From DAOTXN01 sp034435435 (GTDB lineage Bacteria; Chloroflexota; Anaerolineae; S140-20), in NCBI GenBank assembly GCA_034435435.1, contig DAOTXN010000152.1:1-17953 (forward strand): DNA of 17,953 nt, in the 5' to 3' direction. Made by a program: the position numbers and the translations under genes. The notes beneath the pieces are model-generated. The model saw only the letters and a list, made by a program, of their open reading frames with translations. It ran no database searches and was not told the origin of the DNA. Shown here piece by piece: positions 14,549 to 17,953 of this stretch. How positions within the stretch are numbered: position 1 is the stretch's first letter; every line of letters starts with the position of its first letter.

Positions 14549-15364
14549 TCAGGTGTTACAACCAGTCACCCTTTCACCACCCTGCTCCGAGTACTCTCGC
14601 AAGCGTTCGTCCTGCCGCAGTTGCGCCAGGCCGCGGTGGCGCAACACGCGCACGTGGCCCGCGGTAATCCCCAGACGAGCGCCGATCTCGGCATCACTGA
14701 ACCCGCCGAAGAACTTGAGCAGGATGGCCTTTTGCATCGGTTCCTGCGGCAAGCGGGTGATGGCATCCAGTAGCGCCCGGCCGAGTTCCTCTCCGCTCCA
14801 TGACGGCGAAACCACGGTTGGGTCTGTCGCAGCGCCGCCGTTCGGCTGAGCCACTTGCGCCTGCGCGAAGTGCAGGTGGCTCACGCCAAAGCCCTGCCCC
14901 ATTTCGTCCAGAGCCAGCTCCTCACCCCTCGCCCGCCGTTCCTGCTGGATGGCGTGTCTGAGTTTGCCCAGCGCAAAGGCCAGAAAAGCGCCTGGATGCC
15001 GGCAACGGTCTATCTGCTCATACACGAGCATGAGTGCTCGCTGCGTCGCGTCTTCGACCAGCTCGGGCCAGCGGTTGTAGGCCGCGCGATAGAGATGGCG
15101 GAACAACTCGGCGTACCCACACTCGCGACGGTGCACGTCCTGCGTCTGCCGACAGGCTTGATACAGGACAGTCGTATAGAGGTGCTTGGCCAGCCGCTCT
15201 ACCTCGCTCGGTGCGGCGTCCGACTGAACCAAGCCGAGCACCTGCTCCAGCAGCTCGTCTTTCCCCACCAAACCCCAGCCGAACCGCTCGCACAGGCTGT
15301 GTACGACGCGCTGGCAGATCAAGCGCAAGTCTGGCTCAACCGCGTTGTCTAAATGGTTCCTCAT
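14549..15364 (-). CDS. ECF-like RNA polymerase sigma factor
   Basis: This 271-residue protein has an extra N-terminal helical part (about 1-75). A sigma-2 region follows (about 80-148; ELVEDATQRALMLVYEQIDR, then FLAFALGKLRHAIQQ). Region sigma-4 (about 190-262) contains a clear helix-turn-helix, FSDAEIGARLGITAGHVRVL. It would direct RNA polymerase to a small regulon and be held by the anti-sigma factor encoded just downstream. I chose the ATG at 15364, with GAGGGA six bases upstream; an ATG at 15400 is possible but overlaps the promoter. A family-2 palindrome is translated in the linker between sigma-2 and sigma-4 (residues 161-173, SHLHFAQAQVA), a place that tolerates inserts. Confidence 0.85.
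   Translation of the reverse strand: MRNHLDNAVEPDLRLICQRVVHSLCERFGWGLVGKDELLEQVLGLVQSDAAPSEVERLAKHLYTTVLYQACRQTQDVHRRECGYAELFRHLYRAAYNRWPELVEDATQRALMLVYEQIDRCRHPGAFLAFALGKLRHAIQQERRARGEELALDEMGQGFGVSHLHFAQAQVAQPNGGAATDPTVVSPSWSGEELGRALLDAITRLPQEPMQKAILLKFFGGFSDAEIGARLGITAGHVRVLRHRGLAQLRQDERLREYSEQGGERVTGCNT
14847..14883. repeat. Palindromic element, family 2, in the sigma-factor gene
   Basis: The outer arms TGAGCCAC (14847-14854) and GTGGCTCA (14876-14883) pair perfectly, and the inner part continues as in the copy at 7547. Bases 14851-14879 match 7548-7576 at 28 of 29 positions (A for C at 14868). The reading frame relative to the repeat differs from that in the metalloprotease gene, so protein homology cannot explain the match. 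Confidence 0.88.
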
Positions 15365-15398
15365 GAGCAGTCCCTCGCCGACAGCACCCAGCATATAC

Positions 15399-15407
15399 AT
15401 TATACCA
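15399..15407 (-). promoter_or_regulatory. Extended -10 promoter of the sigma/anti-sigma operon
   Basis: On the minus strand TG-G-TATAAT (15407-15399) is a perfect extended -10 element about 35 bases before the ATG at 15364. No good -35 box lies 16-18 bases further up (AGCAAC at best), which fits extended -10 promoters. Confidence 0.5.
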
Positions 15408-15526
15408 CGCTTTTTCTACGCGTTGCTCTCTTTAACTGCTGTAATGTTTCGTATGCTGCCGGCTCTTTTATCTTCAGAAGGGGTCGGCGCAGCCAGCGGA
15501 AAAGCGTACTGCAAGGAGGGGGTGCG

Positions 15527-16225
15527 ATGCGCGAAAAACAAATCACGGCCTGGCCTGTCAATGGCAGGCGTCATAACGGGAGTGCGACACAGCAAGCCGG
15601 CCTCGAGGACTGGCTGTCTTTTTTCCGCCCCTTTCTTTCCCTAACGACCTGGGATGAGGTGAACGAGGTGGCCCAGAACGGCGGATGCGCCCTGCCCACA
15701 GAGATGACCGAGGCCTCCATCTTGCAGCTCGACATTGCCAACTTTACCGAGTTGACCGACAGCCATCCGCTGGAGCAGGTCCTCGCCGACCTATGCGCTT
15801 TTCTCGAGAGGCTGACCCAGATCGTTTACCTCCACGGTGGGGACGTGAACAAGTTTTTGGGCGACGGGTTCCTGGCCGTTTTCCTCAGCGCCGATGACGC
15901 GGTTCAGGCCGGCGCCGCGTTGCAAGAGGCGATAGACGACTTTAATCAGGAAAACCGAAGGGGCAGATTGGTCTTTCCCACCCGCATCGGGATTGATACC
16001 GGGCCGGTGGCGCTGGTCAGCCTGGGTTCGCACGAGCGCCAGGAGCGCACGGTCATCGGCATGCCGGTCAACCTGGCCGAGCGGCTGCAGCAGCAGGCGC
16101 CTCCCGGCCGGGTGTGGCTCTCGCAGGCCACTTTTGACCGATTGCAGCAGCGGTGCGCGTGCCGTTGCGTGGGTCCGATCCGGCTCAGAGGCGCCAGGGA
16201 GCCGGTAGTCGTTTACGAGAGATGA
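15527..16225 (+). CDS. Class III adenylate/guanylate cyclase
   Basis: This 232-residue cytoplasmic protein makes a cyclic nucleotide from ATP or GTP. The metal-binding aspartates are Asp69 (ILQLDIANFTEL) and Asp113 (KFLGDGFLAVF); Lys109 is the purine-contacting lysine, and Asn182 and Arg186 (VNLAERL) are the transition-state residues. All catalytic positions are present. The N-terminal 60 residues are a short unrecognised segment with no membrane helix. I chose the ATG at 15527 because AAGGAGGGGG precedes it; the open frame upstream is the divergent promoter region. It is divergent from the sigma factor gene with 162 bases between starts. Position 180 is Met where many relatives have Asp, so the nucleotide cannot be told. 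Confidence 0.88.
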   Translation: MREKQITAWPVNGRRHNGSATQQAGLEDWLSFFRPFLSLTTWDEVNEVAQNGGCALPTEMTEASILQLDIANFTELTDSHPLEQVLADLCAFLERLTQIVYLHGGDVNKFLGDGFLAVFLSADDAVQAGAALQEAIDDFNQENRRGRLVFPTRIGIDTGPVALVSLGSHERQERTVIGMPVNLAERLQQQAPPGRVWLSQATFDRLQQRCACRCVGPIRLRGAREPVVVYER

Positions 16226-16455
16226 ACTCGCCTGGTCCAGGAAACCAGAGAGCGGGACTGGGTGAACTGGTCACCCAAAAGTGGCGCTGTCGGAGGTCAC
16301 AGACCCCCAACGAGTACAGGAATTACCAAAGTCACCAAGGACTTGAGCGCCTGGGGCAAACTCGGCATAAGTGAACTCAAGCGTTAAGCAGCGAGGCGCG
16401 GACCTTGTGCCAGCCAGCGAGTAACCGAAATTCGCCCAAGTTTGGGAGGTGCGAG
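16226..16455. other. Intergenic region with hairpin and weak promoter
   Basis: A 7-bp hairpin TGGGTGA-ACTGG-TCACCCA (16259-16277) follows the cyclase gene but is succeeded by AAAAG, not a T-run, so it is at best a weak terminator. TTGAGC (16343-16348), 17 bases and CATAAG (16366-16371) form a weak promoter candidate for the secreted protein at 16456. No gene is seen. Confidence 0.3.
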
Positions 16456-17037
16456 ATGAACAAGATGAATGCGCATCGTTACCTTGCGACTTTTGTCAGC
16501 CTCATAATTGCACTTGCATTGGTATTAGCAAGCACCCTATCGTCAGTGACTGTGTCAGGTATACCACTCTTACAAGGGACACTCACGCCCACAGCTTTTG
16601 AGTATTTGCCCTATGTGGTCAGGCAATATCCTCCGCCAGCAATAACATCCACGGCCACGCCGACCCACACCCCGACGTCCACGGCCACGCCGACCCACAC
16701 CCCGATACCCACTCCAGTGCCTGGGCATTGGATAGGAATCACCAATCTTGGACATCCTATGTCGTTCGACGTTTCGGCAGATGGGCAACAGTGGAGCAAC
16801 TTTACATTAAAAACCAGCGGCCAGGTCGGCCCTTGTAGCGTGACAATAACCACAACCGTTTACGGTCCCGGCGCCATCACGGACAACCAGTTTAGCGGGG
16901 GCGGCGGCACTTACTCCTTCTCTGGCCAGTTTATCTCTTCCACTACAGCCAACGGTGTCTATACTTACACCAATTACTATATCTACGGCTGCGGTTACTT
17001 TAATCAGACCGGCGCGTGGGCGGCCAACAAGCCCTAG
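16456..17037 (+). CDS. Small secreted protein with Thr/Pro linker and beta domain
   Basis: This 193-residue protein starts with a signal peptide (about 1-32, with the hydrophobic stretch FVSLIIALALVLAS). A FEYLPYVVRQ segment resembling the C-terminal YLPVV-type motif of the two large secreted proteins follows. Next is a Thr/Pro linker made of two copies of STATPTHTPT, then a roughly 85-residue beta-sandwich-like domain (HWIGITNLGHPMSFDVS ... QTGAWAANKP) with paired cysteines. The ATG at 16456 follows GGGAGG (16444-16449) at normal distance; an earlier ATG at 16405 would put a charged tail before the signal peptide. The Cys-containing domain suggests an extracellular adhesin or binding role; no specific function can be assigned. 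No operon partner: remnants follow downstream. Confidence 0.75.
   Translation: MNKMNAHRYLATFVSLIIALALVLASTLSSVTVSGIPLLQGTLTPTAFEYLPYVVRQYPPPAITSTATPTHTPTSTATPTHTPIPTPVPGHWIGITNLGHPMSFDVSADGQQWSNFTLKTSGQVGPCSVTITTTVYGPGAITDNQFSGGGGTYSFSGQFISSTTANGVYTYTNYYIYGCGYFNQTGAWAANKP
16648..16707 (+). repeat. Tandem 30-bp duplication in the linker
   Basis: Two head-to-tail 30-bp units (16648-16677 and 16678-16707) differ only at their last two bases. Each encodes one STATPTHTPT-like block, so the linker length can grow or shrink by 10 residues through slippage. Confidence 0.85.
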
Positions 17038-17040
17038 AAT

Positions 17041-17265
17041 GATGTGTACAAGGCGGGAATATGTGTAGACCAAACTTTCCAGCCCGCCGCTGGCAACACG
17101 TATCATCTCGTTGCCATCGAAATGAAGCTGGAAAGTGGTTCCCGTACAATGATGCTAGACCTGGACAGCGTCGTCGTAATCGGTCAAGACGGCCAGGTCA
17201 TCGCCGCGTCCACACTTACCATCGGGCCAGAGCCGGAAGCTGCTCTATCTGACCTGGCATTTTTC
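17041..17265 (+). pseudogene. Fragment of a DUF4352-like extracellular domain
   Basis: The plus frame from 17041 reads FQPAAGNTYHLVAIEMKLES, LDLDSVVVIGQDGQVIAAST. This resembles the immunoglobulin-like DUF4352 domain of lipoproteins (conserved pattern: a long strand of valine-like residues, then D-DGQ). It has no start codon with ribosome site and is cut off at about 17265 by the ISAs1 remnant. It may once have been the end of the preceding gene or a separate lipoprotein. Confidence 0.4.
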
Positions 17266-17696
17266 AGTGGGAGCAGACTATGTGCTGGCGCCCAAGGCCA
17301 ACCAAGGCACGCTGCATCAGGACGTGCAAGAGACGTTCGCCCTTGCGCAAGCCAGCAACTTTGAGCATGTGGCGCACGACGCCTAGCCGAGCGGCGCATC
17401 GGCGATGAAACCACGCGCGAAACGCGCTACTATATCTCCTCTCTGTCTGGAAAGGCACGCGAACTGAGGCATCGAAAACCGCGTGCATTGGGTGCTCGAT
17501 GCGGCCTTTCGCGAAGATGACAGTCGCGTGCGCCAAGGTAACGCGGCGCAGAACTTTCTTGCGTCACATGGCCCTCAATCTGCTGGGACAGGAAAGGTCG
17601 GCCAAATGTGGCGTCAAGGCCAAGCGCCTGAAAGCCGGTTGGAACGAAGCATATCTGTCCAAGGTCCTCACCGGCAGTTAAGATGCGATTGCCCTG
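17266..17696 (+). mobile_element. Decayed ISAs1-family insertion sequence (3' part)
   Basis: The three plus frames together give the C-terminal half of an ISAs1-type DDE transposase: VGADYVLAPKANQGTLHQDV in one frame up to a TAG near 17385. TRETRYYISSLSGKARELR follows, then ENRVHWVLDAAFREDDSRVR in another, and RHMALNLLGQERSAKCGVKA to a TAA at 17679-17681 in a third. Frameshifts, a stop and an internal deletion around 17385-17480 make it inactive. The right end AGATGCGATTGCCCTG (17681-17696) looks like the family's terminal inverted repeat; no matching left end is visible, so the 5' half is missing. Confidence 0.75.
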
Positions 17697-17953
17697 CCGA
17701 AACCACGCTATCAGGTGGTCAAAAAGACGCCTGTAGTGGTGAAAACGGCTTGATGCTCGATTGCTAAGGTGCTGTTTTTCAACCCGACCGCAAGTCGGGA
17801 TAGTTATGTTTGTCTAAAGTCATTACTCACAAGTTAAGGATCTCCTGAATTTGTCAAGTGCGACAACTCGGCCAAAGGGCTTTTTCGATGGTTCTTTCGC
17901 GTGCGTTTGATGATGCCCAGCAATTTCGCGTTGGCCGCGAGATAAGCCGCGAC
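17697..17953. other. Right-edge region without assigned gene
   Basis: It holds a 6-bp hairpin CCCGAC-CGCAA-GTCGGG (17783-17799), a TTGTC-N6-GACAA inverted repeat (17851-17866), and an open minus-strand frame running in from the right edge to a TAA at 17834 (AAYLAANAKLLGIIKRTRKN and onward). That last could be the end of a gene outside the window, but I do not recognise it. Confidence 0.3.

Noticed and set aside
15353..15526. Upstream extension of the cyclase
   Set aside because: It spans the sigma gene's promoter and start, and the ATG at 15527 has a near-perfect ribosome site.
11233..16225. Type III-E CRISPR (gRAMP/Craspase) locus
   Set aside because: No repeat-spacer array, no Cas7-11 and no cas1/cas2 are present; only the TPR-CHAT and sigma logic is shared.
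17783..17799. CCCGAC-CGCAA-GTCGGG as a rho-independent terminator
   Set aside because: The T-run lies before the stem on the plus strand and no T-run follows on either strand; no gene clearly ends here.

Overview
The window looks like a chromosomal piece of a high-GC, filamentous-type Chloroflexota (Anaerolineae/Caldilineae-like). This is inferred from the proteins only: several secreted proteins carry a YLPVV-I/V-K/R-type motif at or near the C-terminus, and there are a TPR-CHAT protein, a class III cyclase and an Eco57I-like RM enzyme of the sort common in that phylum. No rRNA, tRNA or CRISPR array was found.

Layout. 1-423: no convincing gene; three 10-bp TTGACAAA-type iterons and a good promoter for the next operon. 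424-1116 (+): a type II toxin-antitoxin pair (small antitoxin, PIN toxin). 1171-2073 (-): a small hypothetical protein and a REP-associated tyrosine transposase (RAYT, HUH nuclease) flanked by near-perfect palindromes. 2110-5603 (-): an Eco57I/type IIG-like restriction-modification gene broken by a frameshift near 2562-2595, with three more copies of the RAYT-flanking palindrome inside its reading frame. 5767-6054 (-): an XRE regulator with a 20-bp palindromic operator upstream. 6181-6764 (-): a fragment of an unrecognised gene. 6786-11204 (-): two secreted proteins, one a 1037-residue beta-propeller/CLCA-like metalloprotease. 11233-13695 (+): TPR-CHAT protease. 13686-15364 (-): ECF-like sigma factor and its two-zinc-finger anti-sigma factor. 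15527-16225 (+): class III nucleotidyl cyclase. 16456-17037 (+): small secreted Thr/Pro-linker protein. 17041-17696: relics, a DUF4352-like fragment followed by a decayed ISAs1-family transposase with its right end.

Two themes stand out. First, three unrelated families of palindromic element sit inside reading frames without breaking them. A 33-bp RAYT-linked family has three in-frame copies in the RM gene and a fourth that supplies its stop codon. A second family, identical at 28 of 29 positions, lies in both the sigma-factor gene and the metalloprotease gene but is read in different frames. A longer CTTTGTGT-type inverted repeat lies in the CHAT domain. This resembles the protein-coding palindromic elements of Rickettsia.

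Second, a TPR-CHAT protease lies next to a sigma/anti-sigma pair and a nucleotide cyclase. This recalls the type III-E CRISPR arrangement, in which a TPR-CHAT protease cleaves a protein that restrains a sigma factor, but here there is no CRISPR component. A regulated-proteolysis module controlling transcription of secreted proteins is a reasonable hypothesis, not a demonstrated one.
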